Positions 51,081-64,000 of a stretch of 64,000 nucleotides of DNA are shown one piece after another. The position numbers and the translations under genes were made by a program. The notes beneath the pieces were generated by a model. The model was not told the DNA's origin and ran no database searches. It saw only the letters and a list, made by a program, of their open reading frames with translations. The stretch comes from Lepus europaeus (taxonomy: Eukaryota; Chordata; Mammalia; Lagomorpha; Leporidae), in NCBI RefSeq assembly GCF_033115175.1, contig NC_084837.1:6276266-6340265 (forward strand), given 5' to 3'. Each line of letters begins with the position of its first letter. Within the stretch, counting starts at the first letter, position 1.

Positions 51081-53579
51081 GAGGTGCTCTCTGAATTCCA
51101 GGCCTCGTCAAGATTTATTGAAGTTAGGTTTAAAAAACGTGCTTCAGATGATTTTTCCCATTTTCTCAGATTTCAAAGGCTCCCTGCAGTGCGGCTGCCT
51201 AATTAATGGTGAAATTCAACTAAATCTAATTATGCAGTAATTTTAAAGCAGTTAGTGCTGGGCGTTGGTTTGTAATAGGACCCCAGTTTTTTAAAGTTTG
51301 CTTACTGTGTTAGTTTAGGGGAAAGCAATCTTTGTGTGCACAGAGAGATGGGCACCGGAGTTGTCAACCAGAGTTGCCCCCTGTCTCACCTCCACCTCCG
51401 TCTCCAATTCTAGCTGGTTGCTCTCCTCTCTTTTTTGTCTCTCGGAAAGCTGAGCGAGTTGCTCGCCCAACAAGGAGACCCCTGATTATTTCGAAGAGAA
51501 GGGGGCATCCTTCATACCGAGACACAAAGGGCTTGGTGTCAGCCCTCCTGGACACATCTGTACCTGACCTAAAAGACGGGGAGCGGACTCTCCTTTCCTC
51601 TAATAGAGAACAGATTTCCTCCCTTTAACATCCATTGTCATTAAGACGCAAAGCTGACTCTTGGAGTTATAAATCTTACCGTCCTTCTGATAACACACTT
51701 GTAATAAGTTAGCGTCCTATTCAAACTGAATTGTAAAACTGCCTCATTTAATATGGCATCTGTGTCATTAAAACTTTTATTTTTTTTCTACACCCCCTTC
51801 TGCCCCCACCTCCCAGTCTTGGGGGTGCTCAGAGGCCTCTGCCTTCCAGGCCTCTGGGGTATGGGGGGTGGGAAGAAAGGTGTGAGTGATGGGCCGCCTA
51901 CACTCAGACACTGGACTGTAGAGTGGGGTGAGAGACGTGAGGCAGAGACCTGGGTGGGGGGTGATGTCCCCTTTCCCATCACCCCCCCCCCCCAGCCACC
52001 CCCTTGAAATGAGGTTCCTTGCAAGAAACATGCTTGTGATTAGCTAAGCAAACACATCTGCTTTCGGAGTTGGGCCTGCGTTAATTAGCCGAACAAAGGG
52101 TCGTTTTGCTTTTTACCTTTTGCTGGGGGAGAGTGTGTTATTTCAGGAGTGTCGCGGGCCCTTCTCTTTTCAATTGCAGCCACGACGTTAATTTTATTGG
52201 GATTACTGATGGGAAATGAGGTGGCGCAGGCTTCCGAGAGGAAAAGCTTGATCATTACCCCCTTTGGAACTATATTTTTCCACCCAACCTCCTGCTCGCG
52301 AGGAGGGGTGGGGGGCGAACTGCACAGCAAGTTGGGAGCAATTGGAATCAGACTCGCCGTGCGCTGATCTCGGCTGACAGAGCGTGTGTTGAAGCTGAAC
52401 TCTATAATTTGCGCTTCTGTTCCTTTATTAGGCCTGGACAACGAACTAATGAGCTTTGGCCCAGTACAATGTCACTTGTATTTATTTTCTTATGGCAACT
52501 TTGAGATAGCGGAAGTGTTCCTTACCAAGAGCCAGGGAGTCCTACCGGCTGCTGTCCCAGCCCGGGTCCGCGGCTGCGTCCCCGGGGAAGCCAGGCCGCT
52601 CTGGCTGTGCACACGGCGCCAGCGGAGCCAGGAGACTGGCTGGGCCTTTGGGTGAGGTCCACAGGACGCTCAAAAAGGCACAAGGCCCTTTGCAGGGTCA
52701 GGTGTCCCTGCCGGCCGGGTTCCGGAGGAGGAGGTCGAGGGGCAAGTCCTGGGCAAGTGTCCAGGCACTAGAGAGCGAGGAGCCCAAGAGTGGCCGGACG
52801 CCCTCCTTGTGCCTGGCGGAGGAAGACCGTCCAGCAGAGCCTTTCGGGCCAAGGGGCCGTCAGAGCCCGCAGGGCTCCTGGGTCGGGTGGGCCGGACATC
52901 TGCTGTGTGCTCTGTGGTTGGGGGTTGGGCTGGAGAGGCTGCTTTGAAGGGGTTCTTGGGGGGGGGGGGCTGAAGTGCTGGAGTCTCCCTGTCCTCTCAT
53001 TCTAGCCTGGCTACTCCAAAAAAGAGAGACGCAGTTGGAAAGGCCTGAACTAAAGTAAAGGAATAGGAGACTGGACAGAATGGGTCGGCGGCGAAGGCAG
53101 CGGCGGCGTCCCTTGTGCACCGACTGAGAGAATAGGAGAGGGGCTTTGAGGGACAAGGGGAGGGCGACCTCGGGAGCCGCGAGGAGCGAGCACTGCTCCG
53201 CTCGAGCGCGGGAGACTTCCTGTGGCTCTCCCCTGGCTCCCCGCCCTCAGGCAGCCCCTGGTAATAACGCCCAGGCCCTGCGCCCCCCGCCCGCCCCATC
53301 TCTCGCCTCCTCTCGCTTCATCTCCCTGCCTTAGCATCCCTCCCCACCTCTTCCTTCCTTCCTGCAAAAGGGTGTTAACGTGGGTCTTTATGTTCTGTCT
53401 ATAACTAGGATGTAATCACGCGCCCCATGCCTCTCTCTAAAAGCATTTAATAAATGTCTATTAAAGCGCTACAAATGTAAGATGAATTTAGTGGCGCGGC
53501 TGCCTCCCAGAATCCGAACCGTAATGATGGATTTATCAACGGGGATTCGCCTTCAGCACAGCGAGGGAGGGTTACTCAG
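51081..53579. other. Downstream non-coding DNA
   Basis: AT-rich blocks at 51100-51330 (TAATTAATGG, CTAATTATGC) and 53410-53560 (TTAATAAATG, GGATTTATCAAC) look like regulatory elements. The rest is mixed GC without genes. Confidence 0.45.
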
Positions 53580-55220
53580 CAAATATGTCGGCGAGCACCC
53601 ACCCAGATACAATCATTTGCCCTCCCGCGGGCGCTAGCGCGGCGCCCCTTCCCTCCGTTAGGCAGGCAAGGAAGGCAGGGTTGTCCGGGGCCAGCGCTGG
53701 TCTGGGAGGACCAGAGGGACACCTTGCCCATCTCTTGGCCTCTCGCCCCCTTCTCTGTGGCTTTCCTCCGGCCTGCGGGAGTAGGTCTGGAAGCACCAGG
53801 GCGCACGAGGAAGCGCGGGCCTCCCTGGGTTCCCTGTAGACTTCAGAGGGCACCCTGCGCCCGTGCTGGCTTGGCAGAGGTGACATTCATTCTTGAGTCT
53901 GTGGGCGCGCAGGTGTGTCCTGGGATCCCCGCCGGCTGCGGCCCAGCCCTGGACACCTTCCTGCAGGACAGCCGCCTCAGGTCCCTAGGCCCTCCCAGGG
54001 GCTCGCGTGTACCCAGAGCTAGGGGCCGTTGCGTGCTCGTCCTCCTGGGGGCGGGGGAGCTGGCCTCCACCACGCCAACACAGAAGTCGAGGAGACGGGG
54101 GTGGGGGGCCAGGCGTAAAAAGTCTTCCCCCAAACAGATTGGGCTTCTGCCCCACCTGCCTCCGCCGAGCCCACCCGGCCATTTTAAAGTTTTTGTGGCG
54201 AAGGATTCTGAGGATCGGGCTTGGGCCGCGGTGGCTAACGCCCACCACCTCTTTCTCTCTGTCTTTTATCTTTCTCTCTTCTGCAAGGGGAGGGACGCGC
54301 CTGCCTACTCCACCAGGCCCAGTTCGCATTCGCTTTGGCCTCTGATTTCTCTTTCTTCTTTGGAAATTTCATTGAGATGTCTCTGTACTTGGCTTGTCAG
54401 TTATCTTTGTTCCTCTTAAATAAAGGGCTTTTAAATGGACTTATTGCTCCCAGCGTGGGTTCCTCTCTCTAAATGTTAGAAAATTGTGCCATCTACCCGC
54501 TACGCTGAGTACTGTCGCACTCGGAGACCTAGGGGACCTACGGGCCGGCTTCAACACTGCAGTGTCAGGGGCCGCGCGCCGCGGGAGGAGGGGGCGGCTC
54601 ACGTGGATTTTTACAGATCTCCGCCTGCGGCCGGCCCGCGTGGCCATGCCAGGCCACGGCCCGCGACGCGCGCAGCCGCCAGCCCCGTGGCGGCCTTGAA
54701 CTCGGCTGCAGTGGTCGACTCCGGACCACATCGCAGGCGTGGCTGGGACGCTAACCCCGCTCTGCGGATGCCACCGGCCACCAGGGTGCCCCGGCTGGTT
54801 TTTATAAGATGCGCACGGCCGCTCGAGTGCGGGCTGCGCGGAGGACAATGCGGGAGTGGGCGCAGCCGGGGAGGGGCAGAGTGGGACTCTGGCCGCGGCC
54901 GCTTTGGAGCGCTCTCGCGGCCTCTCCGGCTCCCCCTCCCCTCTCTCGCGCTCTCCCTCGAGGAAGCCGCGCAGAGGCCAGCGGAGGACGCCGCCGCCGC
55001 GGGGCGACTGCCGTATCCCCTGGCACGAGAGCTCGCGGGCCGTGCAGTTCAGCGCGGCAACTTCCCGATGCACACGTCTCGTGTGCACCAGTGGCCGGCG
55101 TCTCTGGGAAGGGCAGAACTTCTGTCCTTAAGGGAAGTGTGGTTGCGTCGGGGCGCGTCAGGTGCCTGCTGTCCGGTCTCGTCTGCGGAACGCCCACCCG
55201 CGACCGCAGGCTCCTTTGAA
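53580..55220. promoter_or_regulatory. Downstream CpG-rich blocks
   Basis: CpG-rich DNA at about 53.58-54.24 and 54.49-55.22 kb is separated by a CT/T-rich stretch. Overlapping frames on both strands have GC-driven composition; I recognise no gene. Confidence 0.45.
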
Positions 55221-58200
55221 CGAGTTAAAATGGATTAACAGTTTAGATTTTATTATGTGGCTACCCTTCTCAGAGGCCTTTTTTTTTTTTTTAACCTGTT
55301 AGGAGTATTAGCTAAGATTTCCAAGTGTCAGTTGAGTATTTATGCTTGTGGGGGGAAAAACATCTCCGATACGGTTTATGACTTTTATTACATGTTTCAC
55401 ACTGTTCGAGAAATGGAGTTTTAAGCAACATACAATTAAATCTATATTGCTCTTTGGAGAAGGGCCAAGGAACTCGGCAATCAATTAGTTTAGATCTTTT
55501 GATACTTGTTGCTAAAAATCAAAGTATAAAACGCTAACCCCTAGGTACAGCTGGTTTTTCGGCTCTTTCTAAAGCCAGGGAGCTACCAGCGAGGAAACGC
55601 TGTTGCTTTTTCCCCCAAGTTTGCCCCCCCCCCCATTCTTGGGCATAGATTCTGCTTTAAATAATCAGACTATTTTCTGTGCCTCCTCTCCCTCACTGCA
55701 GTAGCTCATCTCCTGCCTTTATCTGCCTGGTTTGGTTTGTTTAAAAAAAATGAATTTATTTTAATGTTTATTATTTGAAAATAGATTTTCATTCACCACT
55801 CCCCTTGCCTGACACTTAGAAGTGAAACCGTGGTGCTTAATAACCGCAGTAATACAGCGGTTTCGAGACAAAGGCAAAATTATATTCTCCGCAACCACAA
55901 CAGAAAGGGTCCCTCTCTCCCCTCCCCTCCCCCTTTAAATAAGCAGTTTAGGGAATAATCTCCGGGCCTGAACAAAAAATGCTTCCTCCCCAGAATCACG
56001 ATGGTTCCCAACCCCCTGGCTGTCCCTAGGCTGCCGGCTCTGGCCTACTCTCGCCCTGGTTGGGGGTAGGGGGGGCTAAGGAAGCCACCGGACAGAAGGA
56101 GGTGGCGTGGGGTCCGGTTTGTTTATATGCGGCCGCCGCCGAGGCAGGGCTGATAACAAGTTCTATAGAGGGGCTGTTAATTTATTAAATAATTCTTACT
56201 TCCCCGCAGCATAATTCTACATGCGGCTCCCCAGGAGAGGGGAGGAGGCTGGGGCTGAGCATACCCCCTCCCCCATGTCCTTCTCTGAGGCCTGGGCTTG
56301 GCGCTAATTAAAAAGCCCGGTGGCTTTGGGACCGAGCAGGCCGGGCATTGAGCTGCCTTTGCCACCAGGCCGGGAATTCTAGACCACCCCTCCTTCGCAC
56401 CGAATGAACTGATGGGGCGGGGCGTCAATAGTGTCTCTCCAGAAGCTTCCCTTTCCCCCTGGGGAGGGAGCGCCCCCAGGGCAGGAGGGAGGGTCCTTGG
56501 CCTCTCCCGCCCCCAGGGGTCCCCGGTCCTACGGGGTCACGGCCTCCCCGCTGTGGACCCCGCTTTTGTGCCTACCCAGATGCTCGGCCCTAATTGTGAC
56601 GAAGGTCTGGGAAACATTTTCTCTGTGCTAATTTTATATTTCCCCTTTCCCCTTTCCGACATTAAACATAATTTTGCGCTGTCACTGTCACTAAGATTGC
56701 GGTTTGCTGATGTCTCTACTTGGAAACACGACCTCTTCCTGCGCCTCCAACAGGCAGGCCTCTTGTGCGCCTCTGCGGCCGCCCCTCGCCACCGGGGGCT
56801 TCGGGGCGCGAGGGGGTCGGAAGGGAGCCGAGCACCTTTAGCGGCGAAGGCCCGAAGGGTCCCTGCCGGAACCCCACAGTGGGCCCGAACCCCCTTCTCT
56901 GTGTCGGCAGGAGCAAATGTGTTTTGATGTGCGCTTGCTTAGTAAAATCCCCATGTGTGTGGTTTGTGATGAGAACCACTTTCAAAATTCCCTTTTTGTT
57001 TGTTTTTGTGTCTGCCCTCTCCAACTTCTCCTAGTCCGTTACCTCCCCACTCTCACTCCCTCTTTCCAGCTAAGCCACAGTCCTCTGGCCCAGGGGCCAG
57101 GGTCCTGAAGATCAAATCCCTTCGGCCCTTGGGCCACCCGACTGCGGCCCAGTTAGCCAGAGCCTTGGGTAACAGACAGGTCTCGAGTCCGAGGCCTTGC
57201 GCCTCCCTTCCTGGCCCTGCTCCGGAACTGAGCACATGAGCCCAGGTCTCCCAGGTTGCTTCCCGGCCCGGTTGTGGTTCCGGTTGCTTCTCATTTGTTT
57301 GCCTTTTCTGGGGGAAGGAGCTGCCAGTTGCTCCCTGCTCTCCATGGCTGGGTTTAGAAGTGTGTTTGCACCAAGGCTCCTGGGTTTCAGAGCGATTATC
57401 TCATTTCGCTGGTGCAGGGGGAAGCTGCTGGCAGCCCCTGGGTCAGACATTCAGTGGAGGGCCCATGTCACAGACCCAACCCGAAGGTTAATTTTCCCTC
57501 ATTAGCATCTCCATAGTCTGTTCCCTGCACCGGCTCTGGGGTAGGAGCTGCTGTTTTCTCTCCGCTTCCTTCTCACTGTCTCTGGCACATTCACTCTCTC
57601 ATGGCCCCCTCATCACAGCCTTAAATTCTGCCAGCTTCCTATCGGATAGTAGACTCTAATGGCTACAAACCCATCTCATCAGTTTCTAACTGGTTTGCCT
57701 ATTTTTATCCAAGAGCACCCCCCCCCCCACCTTTCATGTGGCTCATTTATAAATGTGTTCTGCTTTATCTGAATTGGTTCACTCCTTCCCTTTTCCCTTC
57801 TCCCTTCTCCCTTTATCCCACAAGCAAAAGATACAAAATGACAAAACTGGGGAGTGTGATGGGGATCGTCCCAGCCACCTGAGAAGGGGTTGGAGCTCTG
57901 TCGTGACAGGAGAAATGACAAAGAGGAGAGGAACCGCATTTGTAGCCTAAGTGGGCGAGTGTGTTTGTGTGTCTCTGTCTCTGTGTTTTTAAGATTTCTT
58001 TGACCCGATTTTGTGCTGACTCGGCAGAGGCATTTGTGGAAGCTATTCGCGGCGTGGAACTTTGAGTTAACCTCTTATATCAAATGAATCTTTTCATTTA
58101 GAAGCCAATAAATCTCAATCTCTAGCTACCTTTTGTAGACCCAGCCTGGGCTCAATGAGATGAAACTAGGGCTTATAATAAAGCCCTGATAAAGTTTGCT

Positions 58201-59416
58201 AAAGTTAGTACTCCCCCTCCATTCATTTTAGCAACCTAAAAAAAAAAAAAATACCCCCATCCAACAAATGAAAGTTCAGGAAGTAGCAGCTGTTTCTCGG
58301 AGAATAGCAGGTTGGGGATTTCTGTAGCTTTTCACAGCAGGTTTGTTGACTAAAATGCTTTTCCAAACTCAGACGCTGAAATGATTTATAGTTTTTGAAA
58401 GAAGTCACTATTTTGGTGTGTTGTTTAGGTGGGGCTGAGACAATCTAATAATCCATGTAGGATGGGGTGGGGGGCTGGCATGGGCGTGGATTGTGTGTGA
58501 CCAAGAGAAGACTTAACTCCAGCAACATGAAAGCCAGTCCGGTCTCCAGGGAAGGAATTTGGGAAAGAGCCTGCACACGTCTGCTCCTGGGCTGTAAAGA
58601 AATACATTGTTAACAGCAACAAAACAGACAATGCCCTGAGCTCTGCCTGGATTCAGAGCTGAGTTACTCTCAAGATATTTTAGCAGTACTGTTCATTTGG
58701 ATGGGGTTTCTGGGCCATTTGGAATTCCACCTTTAGCCAGCCTACTCTTGGAGTATAGCTACAGAATTCATTTTTTTTTTTTATTTACTACCCCTCCTTC
58801 TGTATTTTCTTTATTTTCTGATGGCCTCCCATAGGGTTAATCTTTTTTTCCCTTTCTTTTATATTTTCCAGTTTTGTTCTCCCCACAAACGACTCAGTGT
58901 TTTTCCTGTTCCTGCTGATCACTCATTTGCTGCCTTTCTCTCCTTCCTTCCTTCCTTCCTTAAGAGACAGTAAAATAAAAAGAATGGAAGGGGGGTTTCC
59001 AAATCACTCCTCTCTAAGCATTATTAATTACTGTTACAAGGCAGGCAATTCTTAACTAACAACAAAGTAGTAAATTACCACTGACTTTCAGATTTTTCCC
59101 ATTTGTCAGCTCTGATTGATTTGATTAATATTCCAGTCCTTGAAATAATTTCAGCCGCTCTTATAATTAGCATGTCCATGGTGCAAAGACAGTCACCCCT
59201 GTGTGGGACTCTGCCCTTCTGGTTTTATGATTCTGGTGAAATTTTGGTTTTCATCCCAAGGCCCGTAGCTCTGAGGAAAGACCCACAGGGAAATCACAGG
59301 GATGGGGTGGTCTGGCTTCCTGCATACCTTCCACTAATTGCATGTCATTTTTGAAAACTTTGTCAAGGAACTCAATTGCATACAAGGAGAAAACCTTATA
59401 TCCATGATCTCCTGAA

Positions 59417-59437
59417 TGTGTGTGTGTGTGTGTGTGT
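59417..59437. repeat. (TG)n microsatellite
   Basis: About ten TG units in AT-rich DNA. Confidence 0.9.
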
Positions 59438-60122
59438 CTATATTCAAGGTTGGAGGGATGAATTTTTAAATGATTCCTATATCCAGGGAACTCACCAAGT
59501 CTAGCCATGCATCCTCCCTCCTCTGAATCAGTTGTCAGAAAGAGCCACACTCCTTTCTGTTCAAACCTATCCTAGACTGGCATTAACTTGTGAGGGGAAA
59601 AGGTGCATACGGGGCAGGACCAAAGGGCCTCCCAGACAGCCTACCCAGATGACCTCACCTTTTGGGAAGGGGGTTATGTTTTTCCAAGTTCCTTTTTTGG
59701 TCTATCATATCTAGAATGTAATTTTTGAAGCTATCAATCCCTGCTGCCTCCAATATCAAGTTTTAATCTTAATTATATTATTAAGTGAAATACTGTGCTG
59801 TCAGGACATTGAATATGATTTATGACGTCTGCCTATTAAAGGATCGATTGTGAATATCGCAACTATCATCTATCAATATTCTCAAGCGCGTGCGCTGGGG
59901 GGGGGGTGTTTCTCTGCAGTGGTTATTTGTAATACCAAAATGACAGACTGCAGGAAAACACTCTTTATTCTGGCTAGGACCGGCTCTCCAGATGCAGCAG
60001 GTAGCAAGGGTGAGGAACTCAGAGCCTGACTTCCAAGCACATCCCACACCCAGAGTTTAAAGATTTTTTTTTTTTCATGTTAAAACCCTTGAATTCTCCC
60101 TGGGGTCTAACAGAAGGAAAAC

Positions 60123-60156
<34 letters not shown>

Positions 60157-60168
60157 TTTTTTTTTTTT
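60123..60168. repeat. (CT)n followed by T run
   Basis: CT repeat of about 30 bp followed by a T12 run. Confidence 0.85.
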
Positions 60169-60299
60169 GTGTGGGGGTGGAGAAAGTAACCGAAGCTGTC
60201 GATATTAGGGGAGAGCATTTCCTAGCTGCCAGGTGATACATAATGGGGGTGCAGGGCACCAGAAAAGAGGGGCCCCTTCCCGAGTGGGTGATGGTGAGG

Positions 60300-60880
60300 A
60301 CTTCTGGGGGCAAATGCCGGTCGCGCCTACGCGCATGGACTCCGAGGAGGCGTCCAATTCTTGGCATCAGTTAAGGTTCTCGGCTCTCGGCCACCCCTTC
60401 ATGGATGCTGCTTCCACCTGCCCTCGCCTCCTGTGCAGAGGCGCAGTGGTCAGGACTGGAGGAGCCAGAGCGCGGAAGCTTTTTGTCTCCAGACAGAACG
60501 CGGCGCCTGCTTTTCCCAACCTCTCGGGGCAAGGCACCGTGTCACCGGCGAGTCCCAGCCGCCTGCTTTGGGGGATGGGAGAGAGAAGCAGAGAATGGAG
60601 GAAAACTCCCGACCGGGCGGCGGAAACTGGAGATCAGAGCACCCCAGCGGACTGGGAAGTTGAGAGCGGCCTGTGTGCGGCGAAAGGCGGTCTGGGCCAC
60701 GCCTGGCTCCTGCTCTCTGCGTGCAAGGCCTTGAACGCCGGGCGCTCTTCTCGGGGTGCCGCGACCCCAGAATCGGTTAAGCGTTCCCTGGCACGGCGAG
60801 GGAGGCGCCCCTCTCCCGGAGCAGCGTCGCCACGATGAGGGCAGTGGGGAGGCACAGGACGCAAGGCCTATCGTCCGCTA
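60300..60880. promoter_or_regulatory. Small downstream CpG-rich block
   Basis: Moderately CpG-rich DNA about 11 kb past the gene, preceded by a (CT)n/T run (60123-60168). The open frames are not family-like. Confidence 0.35.
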
Positions 60881-61799
60881 TGATGGTTTGTCCTCTGCTT
60901 TGCGGGCTCCGCGAGATGTGGACACAGTGATCTGCACATAATACGCGCTCAATAAACGTTCGTGGCATTTTTTGTTTAATCATTAGTGGGCACACCCGCT
61001 GTACTCCATGGGGTCGGTCCTCTCGCACACCTCACCAACTTCTACACAATGAGGTCTTTGACCATAAGCTGCCCCTGCCCTTCCGAACCCTGGGGCCCCA
61101 GCCTGCCACCCCCAGCATGCTTGGCAGCCTCCTCTGCCCCTCCTCCGGGGTTTTTGTCCAAGTCTTGGCCACCAGAGCAGAAGACACAGAAGCCTGGAGC
61201 AACTGCGGGCAGGTCCCTAAGACGCCCAGCAGATCGGCACGGCCTGTGTAGGGGGGAGGGTGTATTTCTTTTAAATGAGAATATCCAGGCTCATCATCTA
61301 AAAATAAATGTAAAATGGAATCCTACAGCGAGCAAGTGTCTGTGGTGGGGAGGGGCAGGCTGGGGCAGGAGGAGCCGCAGAGGCGGAGTGGAAGCGTGGG
61401 AATGACACTTCTTCTCCCAAGAACAGTTCCATAGGTAAGCCCATAGCCGCCTCGCCGAGAGCGCGCCGCTACAGACACGTACAACGCCCGTGTACCCAGG
61501 ATTTAATTGTCCTGCGACCTTAACAAATAAATACCACTCTGCTTTTGGATTTTCTTTATTCTCGATAATATTAATATTATTCTGCACACATTTTGGTCCC
61601 GGATGGCCCCTAGAGCAGCGGCGGGAGCCAAGTCCAGGACGACCGTCACCTGCTGCGCTACCGCGCAGACTTCCGCTCATTCTCCCCCACCCCTCAGGCT
61701 GATGGATATTCTTGGGTCTGGGCCCCTTTAAAAATGACTAATGTCTTGTCAGTGGAGACTGCTTGTCCTCTCTGGATTTCTAACCATTTGCGGTGGGAA
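60881..61799. other. Non-coding DNA between two CpG-rich blocks
   Basis: Mixed composition. A good plus-strand donor (ATAG|GTAAGC at 61434/61435) stands alone. No family-like frame. Confidence 0.4.
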
Positions 61800-62930
61800 G
61801 AGGGACCCAGGCGCAGGCCGGGCGGCGCGTATCACGCGGCCTGCATTGTAGCCTAATCGCCAAAACCTTGGCCTAATTTGCAGCTAATAGGGCTCCAGCG
61901 AGGGAGTCGCGAAGAAGCCGGTGGCGTAAGGAGCGAGGTTTCAGCTCTGGAGGGATAGGAACGAAGGGACTGACAGGGGGATGCGAGTCCTGCCAATCTC
62001 CCCCTTCCCTCCCACTCGCACCGGGAGTCGCCTCGCTCGGCTTTCGGGGACACGGCCCTTAGCTTTCCTCAGCCGGCGTCCCCGTCGTGCGTGTCTCTCG
62101 CCCCCAGCACCGCGCGCCCGGCTGCGCTGCGGTGCTCACAGACCCCGCGCCCTGCGCCCGGCTTCTCCCAGCCCCCGGGAGGAGGCGCTGGTGCCCGGGT
62201 CGGCCTCTGGCTCCTCCCAGCCGGCGTCCCGAAGCCCGCATTCAGCAAGCCCCGCTGGGAGGAGGCCACACACACACACACACACACACGCACTGCGAGG
62301 ACGGGAGTTTGATCTTGTCTCATTGGCGTCTCCGGCCTGAAAGGAAAATCGTTTGGGTAAACAGCCAAGCTTCCAGCTTCACGCCCGCACCCGCCCCCGC
62401 CCCTCCACCCCCACCTCCGCCGCCTCCCCCACTCCCCTTCAACCCCACCCGCCACCCACACTCGGCTCCGCAGCCTGGCCCCGAGCGAGCTCCGCGCGTC
62501 CGGGCGGGAGCCCAGGGCTCCCGGGTTCAAAGGGCCGCAGCCCCGAGGGAATGCCCTCCTCGCTGTGCCCCGGGGCAGAAGCGGACTGCAGGGCGGTGGG
62601 ACCGGCCTGGGCCACGGTAGGAACCGCGAAACCTCCCGCTTCCCTAAATAGCGCTGGTCCCGGGGGAGGGCGCCGGGGCGCGCGGAGCACCGAGGGACAC
62701 TTTCGCCAAGACTGAGCGGAGGCCGAGCCCGGGCGGCTGCTTGCGCCTCGGGGCTCTGCCACAACCCCATCGGGACGCCCTGGACCCATCCAGGCGGCCA
62801 CAGGCGTTTCTGTACACCGCCGGGGCGAGGGCGTTGAGCCTGCGTCGGCCGCCCGGCGCTCCGCACACCCTTGGGTGATTAGCCGGCCCCACCTCCCTCC
62901 AGGTGGCCTCGGCTCGAGGAAAAGCCTTTA
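61800..62930. promoter_or_regulatory. Distal downstream CpG island
   Basis: A CpG-dense kilobase containing a (CA)11 repeat at 62267-62289 and C-rich runs (62380-62460). A 265-codon minus frame and a 177-codon plus frame overlap each other and the CA repeat, as expected for GC-rich noise. AT-rich single-copy DNA follows. Confidence 0.5.
62267..62289. repeat. (CA)11 microsatellite
   Basis: Pure CA run within the distal CpG island. Confidence 0.9.
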
Positions 62931-64000
62931 GTGTGCTACTGAGCATTTTCCAAAGTTTGGTGCTTGTCAAAGGAGAGTCCGTCACTTAACTGGCTGTAAG
63001 CATAATTAATAGTTATTAACATGCAAAAAAAAAAACCCTTTATGATGTTTTAGAGGATAATAATCTGTCTCCAGTTCACACTCTCAAACGTGTAGAAAAC
63101 TTGTAAATCTGAAAATATCCTGGTTAGATGATTAGTCCTGATTTATGGTGATGTTTTTTCTCCTTCTCTAATGAAATTCTTCTTTCTGCTCCCTTCCTCA
63201 GTTTGCTGTTTCTTTTTCTTTCTCCCAGTCTCAATCTTACTGTAATCCAGGAGTCATTAGCAACACCCTCTGGCTACATGTTTTGCATCAGTGAAACATT
63301 GTGACATAGTTGTAATACAAACTCTGCCGCCTTGCACTGCATCTTGCGGTGGGAAGTGTAATAGCAATAAAAATCATTTTTCATCTCCAGGCATTATTCG
63401 GTGTGTGTGGGGGAAGACACAAAACCCAAACGTGAGACGAGGAAGGGGTACAGGAGAGAGAAAAGAAAAGCAGAAAGAGGAGGGAGGGAGGGAAGGAGAG
63501 AAAGAGACAGAAGCAAATGAAACCTTTCCAGTTTAGGACTTTTCTTCTCCAAACTGTAGACTGCAGGTCCAAGTCTATCATTTAGGCACCTCTTTGCTGC
63601 TTTTGTCCCTGCTCCTCACGGATGGGCCCTCAGTGGGCCCCTGGGGCCTCGGAAAAATTGCCTCTCGGCTCCTAGGGTCTCTCGGCAGGTGCCTTCTCCC
63701 CAGGTTAGAACAGTGCCCCACCCCAGGAAGTCCCAGGATTCCTAGAGGCTCAGCCACCCCACCTCATCTGCCCTGCAAGAGGAACGCTCATTCAAATTCT
63801 CGAGGGATACTAGGGCCTCTCTGCTGTGTGATGGCTCAGGAGTCCTAGACCGAGGGAAGAGGGACCAGCCACCCAGAAACCAAACCTGGCTATTTTCCCG
63901 GGGAAGCCCTGTAATTTCCCAGCCCTAGGGACCTTGGTCTGCAGTGGGGGCACTCTACCCCTGACTGCCCCCTGAGGGGTCCTCCCTGACAATTCAGGGC
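62931..64000. other. Window end, gene-free
   Basis: AT-rich at first (TAATTAATAGTTATTAAC near 63003), then GA-rich (63425-63520) and GC-mixed DNA. No gene recognised. Confidence 0.45.

Larger units (their letters stand above)
55221..60299. other. Downstream AT-rich non-coding DNA
   Basis: Homopolymer runs, CTTCC repeats (58941-58961) and a TG repeat; TAAT and TGATAA cores are frequent. No gene, RNA gene or SINE recognised. Confidence 0.5.

Noticed and set aside
62069-62866. 265-codon minus frame in the distal CpG island
   Set aside because: Crosses a CA microsatellite and C-rich runs and competes with plus-strand frames.

Overview
This is a mammalian genomic window, almost certainly from a rabbit or close relative (Lagomorpha). 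Eleven copies of the lagomorph tRNA-derived C-repeat SINE (CSINE) lie in the first 23 kb, three with clear target-site duplications. The only protein-coding gene I can support is NR2F2 (COUP-TFII), an orphan nuclear receptor, read on the + strand. Its 414-codon open frame is split over three coding exons (41056-41497, 43097-43624, 46428-46702). The exons join with intact GT/AG signals and matching phases, and give the C4 zinc-finger DNA-binding domain followed by the complete ligand-binding domain with its AF-2 helix.

Layout. 1-23 kb: gene-free flank with CSINEs, a broken old L1 carrying three nested SINEs (about 6.0-8.6 kb), a Tigger-like DNA transposon remnant, several MIR fragments and a 36-bp U2 snRNA remnant. 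23-30 kb: AT-rich single-copy DNA with two MIR remnants and stretches that look like conserved non-coding elements. 30.4-32.6 kb: a far-upstream CpG island. 34.7-36.1 kb: an alternative NR2F2 promoter with a tiny coding first exon (35182-35224, MQAVWDLEQGKYGF) that splices in phase to exon 2 and so makes a receptor lacking the DNA-binding domain. About 650 bp away, a strong splice donor on the opposite strand is placed as expected for the divergent lncRNA NR2F2-AS1. 38.5-43.6 kb: the main CpG island, core promoter, long GC-rich 5' UTR with upstream ORFs, exon 1, intron 1 (which contains the miR-1469 sequence) and exon 2. 43.6-49.3 kb: intron 2, exon 3 and an AT-rich 3' UTR. 49.3-64 kb: gene-free downstream DNA alternating between CpG islands (about 49.8-51.1, 53.6-55.2, 60.3-60.9 and 61.8-62.9 kb) and AT-rich blocks with many homeodomain-type TAATTA cores.

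How it works together. The architecture is that of a developmental transcription-factor locus: one gene, two promoters giving a full-length and a DBD-less receptor, a probable divergent antisense RNA, an intronic miRNA-like hairpin, several CpG islands, and no lineage SINE for about 40 kb around the gene. The core promoter packs a perfect CArG box, a perfect RFX X-box and a DR1-like receptor site into 64 bp. Long open frames in the CpG islands are compositional artefacts. I found no unknown protein system here; the most interesting material is regulatory.
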